A stretch of 64,000 nt of DNA from Candidatus Krumholzibacteriia bacterium (lineage in GTDB: Bacteria > Krumholzibacteriota > Krumholzibacteriia > G020349025), in the NCBI GenBank assembly GCA_035649275.1, contig DASRJW010000101.1, positions 103,473 to 167,472 of the forward strand. The letters are read 5' to 3'. The notes beneath the pieces are model-generated. The model worked only from the letters and a program-made list of their open reading frames with translations. It was not told where the DNA came from and did no database searches. Positions 23,795-32,058 of the stretch are shown here, one piece after another. Position numbers and translations under genes: made by a program. Within the stretch, counting starts at the first letter, position 1. Each line of letters starts with the position of its first letter.

Positions 23795-24982
23795 ATGCAG
23801 CTGCCGATCTACATGGACTGTCACGCCACCACGCCGCTCGATCCGGCGGTCCTGGAGGCCATGCTGCCCTATCTGAAGGAGCACTTCGGCAACGCCGCGA
23901 GCCGCTCCCATTCCTTCGGCTGGGTGGCGGCGCGGGCGGTGGAGCAGGCCCGGTCCCAGGTGGCGGCGCTCCTTGGCGCCGAGCCGCGGGAGATCGTCTT
24001 CACCAGCGGCGCCACCGAATCGCTGCACCTGGCGCTGCGCGGCGCCCTCGGGGCGCGCCGGGAGCGCGGCCGGCACGTGGTGACCACCGCCATCGAGCAC
24101 AAGGCGGTTCTCGGCCTGCTGGCGGCCCTCGAGGCCGAGGGTTGGGAAACGACGGTGGTGGGCGTGGGTGCAGACGGACTCGTGACGCCCGAGGCCATCC
24201 AGGAAGCGCTGCGCGACGACACCGTGCTCGTCTGCGTCATGGCGGCGAACAACGAGATCGGCACGCTGCAGCCGCTGGCGGCGATCGGGGCCCTCACCCG
24301 CGCGCGCGGCATCCTCTTCTGCACCGACGCGGCCCAAGCGGTGGGCAAGGTGCCGCTCGCGGTCGAGAAGCTGCAGGTGGATCTCCTGGCGCTTTCGGCG
24401 CACAAGCTCTACGGCCCGAAGGGGGTGGGAGCCCTGTACGTCCGCCGCCGGGGGGTGCGTCTCGCTCCCGCTTCGCCGGGGGGCGGCCAGGAGCGCGGCC
24501 TTAGGTCGGGAACGCAGAACGTCCCCGGCATCGTCGGCCTCGGCCAGGCCTGCGAGCGCGCCCAAGCGGAGCTCGAGAGCGAAGCCGCTCGCCTGCTCCA
24601 GCTGCGCGAGCGCTTGCGCCAAGGTTTGCAGAGCGCGCTTCCCGACGTCCGGCTGAACGGCGCCCTGGCGCCGCGCTTGCCCGGAAACCTGAACCTGAGC
24701 TTCGCCGGCGTGCAGGGGGAAGCGCTGCTCATGCAGCTCAACGACGTGGCGGTCTCGCCCGGAGCGGCCTGCGACAGCCAGAACAGCGAACCCTCTCACG
24801 TGCTCCGCGCCATCGGCGTGCCCGACGATCTGGGGCGGAGCTCGCTCCGCTTCGGCCTCGGGCGCTTCAACACCGAGGAAGAAGTGGACTACGTGCTGCG
24901 CAAGGTCGTGACCGTGGTGCAGCGGCTGCGCGGCGCCTCGCCGCTCTACGCGCCAGGCGCGCTCCAAGGAGGCGTGGCATGA
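23795..24982 (+). CDS. Cysteine desulfurase (IscS/NifS family)
   Basis: This 395-residue fold-type I PLP enzyme carries the PLP lysine in [18 protein letters not shown] and the active-site Cys loop [21 protein letters not shown]. It has the usual GxxN/HFGNAAS N-terminal motif and the substrate Arg in RSGTQNVPG. It removes sulfur from cysteine for Fe-S cluster assembly. Its ATGA-overlap with nadA, whose product needs a [4Fe-4S] cluster, recalls the nifS-nad arrangement of Bacillus. It therefore probably serves NadA. Alternatively it may be the general enzyme of the cell, since no isc or suf genes are visible. The ATG at 23795 is the only start near the conserved N-terminus. Confidence 0.9.
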   Translation: MQLPIYMDCHATTPLDPAVLEAMLPYLKEHFGNAASRSHSFGWVAARAVEQARSQVAALLGAEPREIVFTSGATESLHLALRGALGARRERGRHVVTTAIEHKAVLGLLAALEAEGWETTVVGVGADGLVTPEAIQEALRDDTVLVCVMAANNEIGTLQPLAAIGALTRARGILFCTDAAQAVGKVPLAVEKLQVDLLALSAHKLYGPKGVGALYVRRRGVRLAPASPGGGQERGLRSGTQNVPGIVGLGQACERAQAELESEAARLLQLRERLRQGLQSALPDVRLNGALAPRLPGNLNLSFAGVQGEALLMQLNDVAVSPGAACDSQNSEPSHVLRAIGVPDDLGRSSLRFGLGRFNTEEEVDYVLRKVVTVVQRLRGASPLYAPGALQGGVA

Positions 24983-26097
24983 GCTCGAGCCGCACGCTCC
25001 CGCTCGCGCCCGTGGCGGAGGAGCACGACAGCGTCACGGCGCTGGCGCCGGAGGAGATCGCGGCGCGCACCGCGGCGGCGAAGAAAGCCCTCGGCAGCGA
25101 GCTCCTCGTCCTCGGTCACCACTATCAGCGCGACGCGGTGATCCGCTTCGCCGATCGCACCGGCGACTCTTTCGCCCTGGCGCGACAGGCGGCCGAGGCC
25201 CGCGGCGTGCGCTGGGTGGTGTTCTGCGGCGTCCACTTCATGGCGGAAACGGCGGACATGCTGACACCGCCGGAGGTGACGGTGCTCCTGCCGGACCGGA
25301 ACGCCGGCTGCTCCATGGCGGACATGGCGGACATCGATCAGGTGGAGACTTGCTGGGAAGAGTTCCAGGAAGTGTGCGACGCCACCCTCGTCCCCGTGAC
25401 CTACATGAACTCTACCGCCGCCATCAAGGCCTTCACCGGCCGCCATGGAGGCGCCGTCTGCACCTCGTCGAATGCCCTAGGCGTGATGCGCTGGGCCCTC
25501 GAGCAGGGTGACAAGATCCTCTTCCTTCCCGACCAGCACTTGGGGCGCAACACCGCTTTCTTCCAGCTCGGTCTCGGTCTGGACGAGATGCTGCTCTGGG
25601 ATCAGAGCCAGGAGCGGGGCGGCCACAGCGCCGAGGCGCTGCGCCGGGCCCGGATCCTGCTCTGGAAAGGTCACTGCAGCGTGCACATGAACTTCCAGCC
25701 CGAGCACGTGGAACTGGCGCGGCAGGCCGATCCGAAAGTCCGCGTCCTGGTGCACCCGGAGTGCAGCTTCGCGGTGGTGGAGAAGGCGGATCTGGTGGGC
25801 TCGACGGACTTCATCATCCGCACGGTGGAAGCGAGCCCGCCCGGCTCCTCCTGGGTCATCGGCACCGAGCACAACCTGGTGGCGCGCTTGGCGGCGCAAC
25901 ACCCGGAACAGCGCCTCCGCACGCTCTCGCCCTTCGCTTGCCAGTGCAGCACCATGTATCGCATCGATCCCATCGATCTGATGCGCACGCTGGAAGGCAT
26001 CCCACACGGCGAGCAGCGCTGGCCGGTGCAGGTCGCGCCGGAGATCGCCGTCGAGGCGCGCCTGGCGCTGGACCGCATGCTCGCCATCCCGAGGTGA
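24979..26097 (+). CDS. nadA: Quinolinate synthase NadA
   Basis: This 372-residue protein has the NadA signature: the [19 protein letters not shown] substrate loop, and three cysteines for the [4Fe-4S] cluster in [17 protein letters not shown] and FACQCSTM. It also has the triplicated domain pattern with [10 protein letters not shown]. It condenses iminoaspartate with dihydroxyacetone phosphate to quinolinate in NAD synthesis. It overlaps the cysteine desulfurase stop (ATGA). The length is at the upper end of the family. NadB and NadC are not in the window. Confidence 0.95.
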   Translation: MSSSRTLPLAPVAEEHDSVTALAPEEIAARTAAAKKALGSELLVLGHHYQRDAVIRFADRTGDSFALARQAAEARGVRWVVFCGVHFMAETADMLTPPEVTVLLPDRNAGCSMADMADIDQVETCWEEFQEVCDATLVPVTYMNSTAAIKAFTGRHGGAVCTSSNALGVMRWALEQGDKILFLPDQHLGRNTAFFQLGLGLDEMLLWDQSQERGGHSAEALRRARILLWKGHCSVHMNFQPEHVELARQADPKVRVLVHPECSFAVVEKADLVGSTDFIIRTVEASPPGSSWVIGTEHNLVARLAAQHPEQRLRTLSPFACQCSTMYRIDPIDLMRTLEGIPHGEQRWPVQVAPEIAVEARLALDRMLAIPR

Positions 26098-26103
26098 CCG
26101 GCG

Positions 26104-27057
26104 GTGCGCGGCTCCTCCGGGCTCGCGGTGCTGGTGGCGCTTCTCGCCGCCGCCGCGGCGGCACAGGACAAACCTCCGGACCCGGCTTCTCCCGCCAAAC
26201 CTTGGGTGGGGCGCCAGAAGCCCCCTGACGATCCCCTCGCTCCCTGGCCGCTCGAGAACGAGCCCGGCAGCGAAGCACCGCTGCCGCTGCCGGCGACGCC
26301 GTTGGACACCTTGAGCGCGGGAGTGGAAGCGCCGCTGGTGCACGGTGAAGTGGACAGCACCGACGTGGTCGAGGTGGTGCATTGCCGGCAGATCCTGGTG
26401 GGTGACCCGGCGCGCGTCCCGCACTTGCAGCGTTTGCTCGAGCAAGGCGTTCCCCTGGAGCAAGCGCTCAAGCAGCTCGGCATCAGCGGGGTGGAAGAAA
26501 GCCGGCGCGAATATGCGCTCGACGAGCTCGAACCGCGCATCCAGGCGGAGATCGCCGCACTTCCCGACAGCGGCTGGAGCGGGCCACGGCCGTGGCGCGG
26601 CCGCACCGCTTTCTACCAGGTGCTGCAACGGGAGGAACGCCTGCGGCACACGGTGCCCAGGCTGGGGCAGAACCTGGATCAAGACGAGAAGAACCGCTTG
26701 GCCACCCAGTTCCGCTCCCCGGAGCGGAGCCAGCAGCAGGGCGCCGCGGCGGACGCCGACCTCCAACCTGCCGCGGTGCTGGAGCAGGTGCAGGCGCAGT
26801 ATCCACCCGGGGCGAACGAATCCGGCGAGGTGACCGTGGCGGTCGAAGTGGGCCGGGTGGGGGAAGTGTTGGGGGTGCGGGTGGAGAGTTCGACGGCGCG
26901 CATCTTCGAGGATCCGGCCCTCGCGGCGGCGCGGGATTCCAAGTATCGCCCGGCGGCGCGGGCCGGCATCGCCGAGCCCGGCACCGTTCGCCTCACCTAC
27001 AAGTTCGCCGCACCGCAAGCCCCCGGAACGCCGGCCTCGGGGACGCCATCGCCCTGA
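26104..27057 (+). CDS. Secreted protein with a TonB-like C-terminal domain and a parvulin-like middle
   Basis: This 317-residue protein begins with GTG at 26104, 7 bases after the nadA stop, and has a signal peptide (SGLAVLVALLAAAAAAQ). A proline-rich stretch (residues 22-65) follows. Residues 90-190 (HCRQILVGDPARVPHLQRLL and FYQVLQRE) recall a degenerate parvulin PPIase core without its catalytic residues. Residues 225-305 match a TonB C-terminal domain (SGEVTVAVEVGRVGEVLG, then SKYRPAARAGIAEPGTVRLTYKF). Without a membrane anchor it is unlikely to be a normal TonB energy transducer. It may be a periplasmic cap or binding protein. Confidence 0.7.
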   Translation: MRGSSGLAVLVALLAAAAAAQDKPPDPASPAKPWVGRQKPPDDPLAPWPLENEPGSEAPLPLPATPLDTLSAGVEAPLVHGEVDSTDVVEVVHCRQILVGDPARVPHLQRLLEQGVPLEQALKQLGISGVEESRREYALDELEPRIQAEIAALPDSGWSGPRPWRGRTAFYQVLQREERLRHTVPRLGQNLDQDEKNRLATQFRSPERSQQQGAAADADLQPAAVLEQVQAQYPPGANESGEVTVAVEVGRVGEVLGVRVESSTARIFEDPALAAARDSKYRPAARAGIAEPGTVRLTYKFAAPQAPGTPASGTPSP

Positions 27058-27074
27058 AGCGGCCGCGGCTTCAG
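27054..27074 (+). terminator. Hairpin over convergent stop codons
   Basis: The seven-base arms CTGAAGC (27054-27060) and GCTTCAG (27068-27074) flank a 7-base GC loop and cover the stop codons of both convergent genes. It could act as a bidirectional terminator, although there is no T-run. Confidence 0.4.
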
Positions 27075-27400
27075 CCCAGGTGCTTTTCCACCATGTCGAC
27101 GAAGAGGCGCTTCGGCACGGCACCCACCGTTTGATCGACGATCTTGCCGTTCTTGAACAAGAGCACCGTGGGGATGCCGGTGATGTTGAAGCGCATCGGC
27201 ACCTGCGGGTTGGCGTCCACGTCCATCTTCATGACCTTGAGCCGGCCGGCGAATTCCTTCGCCAAGTCCTCGACGATCGGGGCAATGGCGCGACAGGGGC
27301 TGCACCAGGTGGCCCAGAAATCCACCAGGGTGGGGAGGTCGGCGTCTTCGACCTCGGCCTTGAAGTTGGTGTCCGTCGCGGTCCCCACGAGCTGGCTCAT
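27071..27400 (-). CDS. trxA: Thioredoxin
   Basis: This 109-residue thioredoxin-fold protein has WCSPC at residues 32-36 (usual form WCGPC), the cis-proline GIPTVLLF and the helix end VGAVPKRLFVDMVEKHL. It is a cytoplasmic disulfide reductant. The serine in place of glycine within the active-site pair alters redox potential in some thioredoxins; the effect here is unknown. The ATG at 27400 with GGAGTGACG upstream gives the standard length. Confidence 0.93.
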   Translation of the reverse strand: MSQLVGTATDTNFKAEVEDADLPTLVDFWATWCSPCRAIAPIVEDLAKEFAGRLKVMKMDVDANPQVPMRFNITGIPTVLLFKNGKIVDQTVGAVPKRLFVDMVEKHLG

Positions 27401-27478
27401 CGTCACTCCTCCAGAGAGATGGCGCGGTGCTGGGCGGGCGCAGCGGGGCACGTCGCCGCGCCGTCCCGAGAACGTTCG

Positions 27479-27507
27479 AAGATAGGGGAAGCCGCCAGGG
27501 GCCGCAA
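27479..27507 (-). promoter_or_regulatory. Promoter candidate for trxA
   Basis: On the minus strand TTGCGG (27507-27502) and TATCTT (27484-27479) are separated by 17 bases. The -10 box matches four consensus positions and the -35 three. It lies in the gap after the RDD gene and would give a leader of about 70 bases before the trxA ATG. Confidence 0.35.
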
Positions 27508-27515
27508 CGGCGGGG

Positions 27516-28178
27516 TCAGCGCTCCGCCACCTCCGCAGTCACGCTGGCAGGGGCGACCTCGATGTCGCTCAGCTCCTCGATGGTCCAGGCGCCGTGCACC
27601 CGGCGCGCGTGTACCCGCATGTCCTGACGGGAGTGCTGCCCGCGCAGGCGGAGCGCGAAGGTGGCCGTGCCCGCCTCGGCCTGCTCGCCGCGGCGCGCCA
27701 CGCCGCGGATGTCGACGCGTACCGGTTCGCCGAGGGTATGACGGAGCTGCGCGTCGTTCAGCACCAGGACGGAGGCGAGCTGCTCGGCGTCGCTGCCGCC
27801 GATGCTGGGGCGAAGCATGGATGCGGCCCAGAGGGCCGCAACGAGTGCCACGCTGGTGGCGCTCAAGCGGAGCATCAGACCGGCGCGGCTCGGCGTGTAG
27901 GAACCCACCTGCCCGCGCCGGGCTGGCGCCGACCTGCGGCCAGTCCGACGCAGGCAGAGCACCCAGGTCCCCGGCGTCTTGCCGAAGAGCAAGAAGCGGA
28001 GAAGCAGCCAGGCAAGGCAGCCGAAGAAGAAGGTCTCCTTCCACACCGTGACCGGCACCTTGCCGAGCCACGGCCGCAGGGCCACCAGGGCGAGCACGGT
28101 GAGCACGGCGTCGATGGCGAAGGCGAGGACGCGCAACGCCATCGGCACCGGGAAAACCTGCTGTGCGCTTGTCTGCAT
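27516..28178 (-). CDS. RDD-family inner membrane protein with a C-terminal soluble domain
   Basis: This 220-residue protein has an RDD domain at residues 10-100 (LAFAIDAVLTVLALVALRPW, FFFGCLAWLLLRFLLFGKTPGTW) with its Asp and Arg positions. Another hydrophobic segment (SATSVALVAALWAASMLRP) and a soluble beta-rich domain of about 90 residues follow (DIRGVARRGEQAEAGTATFA). The second part resembles periplasmic domains that follow RDD proteins but has no named motif. The ATG at 28178 lies behind GGAGGGTGCGC. It ends upstream of trxA and begins 19 bases after ahcY ends, so it may be the third gene of the ArsR-ahcY transcript. Confidence 0.6.
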   Translation of the reverse strand: MQTSAQQVFPVPMALRVLAFAIDAVLTVLALVALRPWLGKVPVTVWKETFFFGCLAWLLLRFLLFGKTPGTWVLCLRRTGRRSAPARRGQVGSYTPSRAGLMLRLSATSVALVAALWAASMLRPSIGGSDAEQLASVLVLNDAQLRHTLGEPVRVDIRGVARRGEQAEAGTATFALRLRGQHSRQDMRVHARRVHGAWTIEELSDIEVAPASVTAEVAER

Positions 28179-28197
28179 GCGCACCCTCCGCTGCACT

Positions 28198-29451
28198 TCA
28201 GGTGCCCGCGGCGTAGTCCGTGGCGTAGCGCTCCTGCTCCGCCGTCAGGCTATCGATCGCCATGCCCATGGTTTCCAGCTTCAGGCGGGCGATCTCCTCG
28301 TCCTGCGCCGCGGGAATATCATACACCTTGTGCTCCAGCTCCGTCCCTTCACGGGCGAGTCGCACCATGGAGAGGAACTGGTTGGCGAAAGACATGTCCA
28401 TCACTTCCGACGGATGGCCCTCGGCGGCAGCCAGGTTCACCAGGCGTCCCTTGGCGAGCACGTAGATGCGCCGGCCGTCCTGCAGGGTGTACTCCTCGTT
28501 GTTCGGGCGCACCTCGCGGACGCTGCGGGCCAGCGCCGCCAGATCCTTCAGGTTGAGCTCCACGTCGTAGTGCCCGGTGTTGCAGACCACGGCGCCATCC
28601 TTCATCACCGCGAAGTGCTGCTTCTGGATGACGTCCTTCATCCCGGTGGCGGTGATGAAGACGTCACCGATGCGGGCCGCTTCCTCCATGGGGAGCACGC
28701 TGAAGCCGGAGAGTGCCGCCTTCAACGCCGCGATGGGACGCACCTCGGTGACGATGACCCGGGCCCCCATGCCCTGGGCGCGGAGCGCCACGCCACGCCC
28801 GCAGTGGCCGAAGCCGGCGATGACGAAGTTCTTTCCCGCCAGCAGGATGCTGGTGGCGCGCAGGATGCCGTCGACCGACGACTGGCCGGTGCCGAAGACG
28901 TTGTCGAAATCCCACTTCGTCTCCGCGTCGTTCACCGCGATCACCGGGTAGAGGAGCGCTCCGTCCCGGGCCATGGCCCGCAGCCGCTGCACCCCCGTGG
29001 TGGTCTCCTCGGTGCCGCCGCGCAGCTTCGCCGCCAGGTCCTTGCGTTCGTGGTGCACGGTGAAGATGAGATCGGCGCCGTCGTCCAAGGTCATGGTGGG
29101 CTCCAGCCCCAGGGTCTGGCGGATGCACCAGTAGAACTCGTCGGTGTTCATACCGTGCCAGGCGAAGATCGAGGTGCCCTCGGCGGCCAGCGCCGCCGCC
29201 ACGTCGTCTTGCGTCGACAGCGGGTTGCAGCCGCTCCACGACAGCTCGGCACCGGCGGCGCGCAGCGTGCGCACCAGCACCGCGGTCTCCTTGGTGACGT
29301 GCAAGCAGCCGGCGATGCGCATCCCCTGCAACGGCTTGCTCTCCTGCGCGCGCCGGCGCAGTGCCATGAGCACGGGCATGCGGGACTCGGCCCATTCGAT
29401 GCGGCGCCGGCCGAGATCGGCGAGCGCCGGATTGGCGATCTTCGTTTGCAT
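28198..29451 (-). CDS. ahcY: Adenosylhomocysteinase (S-adenosyl-L-homocysteine hydrolase)
   Basis: This 417-residue protein contains the family motifs: the AGCLHVTKETAVL substrate region, WSGCNPLSTQDDV, GKNFVIAGFGHCGRG as the NAD-binding glycine loop, NTGHYDVEL and the C-terminal AEGHPSEVMDMSFANQ. It hydrolyses S-adenosylhomocysteine to adenosine and homocysteine, using bound NAD. The NAD loop and the following TEVRP (where TEVDP is common) differ slightly from the canonical form. It follows the ArsR-methyltransferase gene by 31 bases in one operon and is probably controlled by SAH or SAM. Confidence 0.95.
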   Translation of the reverse strand: MQTKIANPALADLGRRRIEWAESRMPVLMALRRRAQESKPLQGMRIAGCLHVTKETAVLVRTLRAAGAELSWSGCNPLSTQDDVAAALAAEGTSIFAWHGMNTDEFYWCIRQTLGLEPTMTLDDGADLIFTVHHERKDLAAKLRGGTEETTTGVQRLRAMARDGALLYPVIAVNDAETKWDFDNVFGTGQSSVDGILRATSILLAGKNFVIAGFGHCGRGVALRAQGMGARVIVTEVRPIAALKAALSGFSVLPMEEAARIGDVFITATGMKDVIQKQHFAVMKDGAVVCNTGHYDVELNLKDLAALARSVREVRPNNEEYTLQDGRRIYVLAKGRLVNLAAAEGHPSEVMDMSFANQFLSMVRLAREGTELEHKVYDIPAAQDEEIARLKLETMGMAIDSLTAEQERYATDYAAGT

Positions 29452-29482
29452 CGTTTCTCCTCAGCGTTGCAGCGGTCGAGAC

Positions 29483-30478
29483 TTAGGAACCTTCTGTGTT
29501 CGTCACCCGCGCTTCCGGCAACCCGGGCCGGCGCGCCCAAAGGACGAAGAGATCAGGCAGCTGCCGCGCGGCGCCGGCGCGCCGCCGCTGGAGCCGGGTG
29601 GCGTCGAGGCAGTCGAGGCCGGCAGCACGGCACCAGCGCTCCACCTGCGGCTCCGGGAAGCCGAGCCAGGCATGGGCGAGCTCGCTGCGCATCCATTCCT
29701 CGCCGTGCTCCACGAGATCGCTCACCACCACCGCGCCGCCAGGGCGCACGACGCGAGCGAATTCCTCCAGCACCGCCGCCGGGCTCGGGGCGTGGTGCAA
29801 TGCCAGAGCCGAGCACACCGCGTCCACGGAAGCATCCGGGAGCGGCATGCGGGCGATGTCGGCGCACACGAGTCGCACCGATGCCAGCTCCGCCGCGGCG
29901 ATCCGGCGCCGGGCCAGGGCGAGCATCTCCGGAGCGCGGTCCACCCCGACGAGCCGCCGCGCTGTTCCGGCCAGCACCGGGAGAAGCGCCCCGGTCCCGG
30001 TGCCGGCGTCGACGAGGTCGAGGGTGCGCCGCAGCACCCCGCCCAGGAGACGCAGGTGCAGGCCTTCGATTTCGAGCCCAGCACGCAGGCCATCCCATTC
30101 CGGCGCCATGCGGGCGTAGAAGTCGCGGCTCCGCGCCGCCCGCGCCTCGAGGCAGCGCTCGAGCCGCTGCATCTCCTCGCTGGCGATCGCACCCTCGCGC
30201 AGCCGATGCTGCACTGCCTGACCGAGACCACCTGCCCCGAGTGCGGGGCCGTCCCGATCCAGGCCATAGAAGGTCCAGCCGCCCTCGCGGCGCCGGCGCA
30301 GGAGACCGGAGCGGAAGAGGACTCCCAGATGGCGCGACACCGTGGGCTGGGCCAGTCCCAGGATCTCCACCAGCTCCTGCACCCGGAGCTCATTGCCCTC
30401 GAGGAGCCTCAAGAGCTTGAGCCGGATGGGATCTGCGAGGGCCCGGAACAGGCCCGCAAGCACTGGAGCCTTATCCAT
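29483..30478 (-). CDS. ArsR-type regulator fused to a SAM-dependent methyltransferase domain (SahR-like)
   Basis: This 331-residue protein begins with an ArsR winged helix (residues 5-73, recognition helix AQPTVSRHLGVLFRSGLLRR). A linker helix follows, then a class I methyltransferase domain with motif I DLVDAGTGTGALLPV (Asp157-Gly163) and the CSALALHH region. ArsR-methyltransferase fusions next to ahcY or methionine genes act as sensors of SAH or SAM rather than enzymes. The gene starts at the ATG at 30478, immediately after the predicted transcription start. It controls or co-transcribes ahcY. Whether the methyltransferase domain is catalytic cannot be told from sequence. Confidence 0.85.
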   Translation of the reverse strand: MDKAPVLAGLFRALADPIRLKLLRLLEGNELRVQELVEILGLAQPTVSRHLGVLFRSGLLRRRREGGWTFYGLDRDGPALGAGGLGQAVQHRLREGAIASEEMQRLERCLEARAARSRDFYARMAPEWDGLRAGLEIEGLHLRLLGGVLRRTLDLVDAGTGTGALLPVLAGTARRLVGVDRAPEMLALARRRIAAAELASVRLVCADIARMPLPDASVDAVCSALALHHAPSPAAVLEEFARVVRPGGAVVVSDLVEHGEEWMRSELAHAWLGFPEPQVERWCRAAGLDCLDATRLQRRRAGAARQLPDLFVLWARRPGLPEARVTNTEGS

Positions 30479-30516
30479 ACGGATATACGTATACGGATAT
30501 TTTCTGCTCCTGTCAA
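30479..30516 (-). promoter_or_regulatory. Overlapping promoter and 18-bp palindromic operator of the ArsR-ahcY operon
   Basis: On the minus strand TTGACA (30516-30511) and TATACG (30493-30488) are separated by 17 bases, a near-perfect -35 with a TATA-type -10. The sequence ATATCCGTATACGTATAT (30500-30483) is palindromic except at two symmetric positions and covers the -10 box. The predicted start lies within about three bases of the ATG at 30478, so the transcript would be leaderless. Placement is that of an ArsR repressor site that blocks polymerase. Confidence 0.65.
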
Positions 30517-30558
30517 GGGAGCGAAGCGCTCTCGAGGCTTTGAGGGTAGGATCCCAGG

Positions 30559-31146
30559 ATGCGACTCTTCGTCGCCCTGCTCCTCGAGCCGGGGCTCCTC
30601 GACAGCCTGGCTTCCTTCCAGCGCCGGCAGCAAAAGGCCGATACCTCAGGAAGCGTCCGCTGGGTGCATCCCGAGGGGATTCATCTCACCCTCAAGTTCC
30701 TCGGCGAGGTCCCGTCGTCGCGCCTGCCCGAGATCGTTCGGGCCTTGGATAGCGCCCTCCGCGAGCGTCAGGCCCCCGTCCTCGGCCTCGGTTCGACTGG
30801 TGCTTTCCCCAACGCGAAACACCCGCGAGTCCTTTGGGTCGGCATCGACGACACGGGAACGGCGCTCGGCGAGATCGTGGGTGCAGTGGAGGAGGCGATG
30901 GCGGGCCTCGGATGGGAACGGGAAGGGCGAGCCTTTCAGGCCCATCTCACCCTGGGCCGGGTGCGCGAGACCGCACCTCCGGGAGCCTCGGGCGGACCGG
31001 GCCCCGCCTTCGTCGCCACCCGACTTCCCCCGGTAGAGGCGCAGCGACACCCGCGGGTGGCGCTGATGCAGAGCCACCTCGGCCCCGGCGGAGCTCGCTA
31101 CGAATCCCTCCACGTCTGGGAGCTCGGCTCTGCACCGTTCGCGTGA
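30559..31146 (+). CDS. thpR: RNA 2',3'-cyclic phosphodiesterase (ThpR/LigT family)
   Basis: This 195-residue 2H phosphoesterase carries both H-x-T-x motifs (HLTLKFLG with His42 and HLTLGRVR with His129). It hydrolyses RNA 2',3'-cyclic phosphates; in E. coli the family also ligates tRNA halves in vitro. The length is typical. It is divergent from the ArsR regulator, which begins 80 bases away. Confidence 0.93.
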   Translation: MRLFVALLLEPGLLDSLASFQRRQQKADTSGSVRWVHPEGIHLTLKFLGEVPSSRLPEIVRALDSALRERQAPVLGLGSTGAFPNAKHPRVLWVGIDDTGTALGEIVGAVEEAMAGLGWEREGRAFQAHLTLGRVRETAPPGASGGPGPAFVATRLPPVEAQRHPRVALMQSHLGPGGARYESLHVWELGSAPFA

Positions 31147-31238
31147 CAGCTGCATGCGACTGGCACACACCTTCGCGCGCCCCTCCGCAGTGGGAGCGTC
31201 GATCGTTCGTCGCTTCGACCCGGAGGATGGACGCCGGT

Positions 31239-31262
31239 GTTGCAGCGTCGAACGGCTGCAAC
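31239..31262. terminator. Hairpin between thpR and the secreted paralogue pair
   Basis: The eight-base arms GTTGCAGC (31239-31246) and GCTGCAAC (31255-31262) flank an 8-base loop. The hairpin lies between the stops of thpR and the convergent secreted gene at 31270. There is no T-run, so it is a candidate terminator for both strands. Confidence 0.45.
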
Positions 31263-31269
31263 GGGAGCT

Positions 31270-32040
31270 TCAAGGCGTCCGATAAAGGGACTTGATCTGG
31301 CCCCAGGGGAGCGCCGTCACCGCGAGCACCGGCTCCAGGTGCAGGACGAACCCCCAGTCGAGGGGTGGCGAGAGCGGATCGGCGGGATCGTAGGCCGGCG
31401 CCATCCAGGTCTCGCCTCCGTCGATGCTGAAGAAATCGCAGTCCTGGTCGGGAGCCTCCGTGTCCACGTCGATGCCCGGTCCGTTGCCCACTCCGAGCAG
31501 CTGTCCGCCCTCGGGAAAGCGAAGGACGACGAGGAGTGCCGCCACCCCACCCGCGGGGAGCACCACGTTCGCCGCCGAAAGATCCACGAACACCCAGCTC
31601 GTGTCGGAGCCGCTCTGCACTGGCCCAGCCTGCAGCGCCGCCAGCTCAGCCGGTCCGGGCAGCGGAATCGTGCTCCCCGTGACCAGGAGAGCCCCAGCGG
31701 CCGGGAAGATCGTCGCCCCGTCGTTGCTGCGGAAGCCGAAGCCCAAGAGGCGATGCGGCAGCGTGAGGTTCGGGCGAATGGCCTGCAAGAGATAGTGCGA
31801 GGCGTGAGAGGTGCAATCGCCTGGCTGCGGCGGGTCGAAGGTGACGAAGCAGCCGGGGTTGATGGCCGGGGCGAGACGCGGGGATTCGAAGCAGGCGAAG
31901 GTCGTGTCGTGGGGAACTTCGACCGGTGTTCCCAGGAGCGGGGAAGCGAGCGGGAAGCGCCGCGGTTCCGCCGTCGCCGCGGTCACCAGCGCCCAGCAAA
32001 GGCTCGGCACGAGGAGGCGCGGCAGGAAGCTTGGGCACAT
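31270..32040 (-). CDS. Secreted protein of unknown family, paralogue A
   Basis: This 256-residue protein has a signal peptide (LLVPSLCWALVTAATAEP). It shares with the gene directly upstream (32059-32850) the pattern ACFES..APAINPGCFVTFDPP, then DCTSHASHYLLQ, GFGFRSNDGATIFPAAG, SWVFVDLSAANVVLP and a C-terminal DWGFVLHLEPVL then IKSLYRTP. Conserved cysteines (ACFE, NPGCF, GDCTS, DCDFF) could form disulfides. I know no family with this pattern. The two genes are 18 bases apart, so they form one operon. The spread of beta-rich segments suggests a beta-sandwich. Function is unknown. Confidence 0.75.
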   Translation of the reverse strand: MCPSFLPRLLVPSLCWALVTAATAEPRRFPLASPLLGTPVEVPHDTTFACFESPRLAPAINPGCFVTFDPPQPGDCTSHASHYLLQAIRPNLTLPHRLLGFGFRSNDGATIFPAAGALLVTGSTIPLPGPAELAALQAGPVQSGSDTSWVFVDLSAANVVLPAGGVAALLVVLRFPEGGQLLGVGNGPGIDVDTEAPDQDCDFFSIDGGETWMAPAYDPADPLSPPLDWGFVLHLEPVLAVTALPWGQIKSLYRTP

Positions 32041-32058
32041 GGAGGCGTCCGTCCGGCC

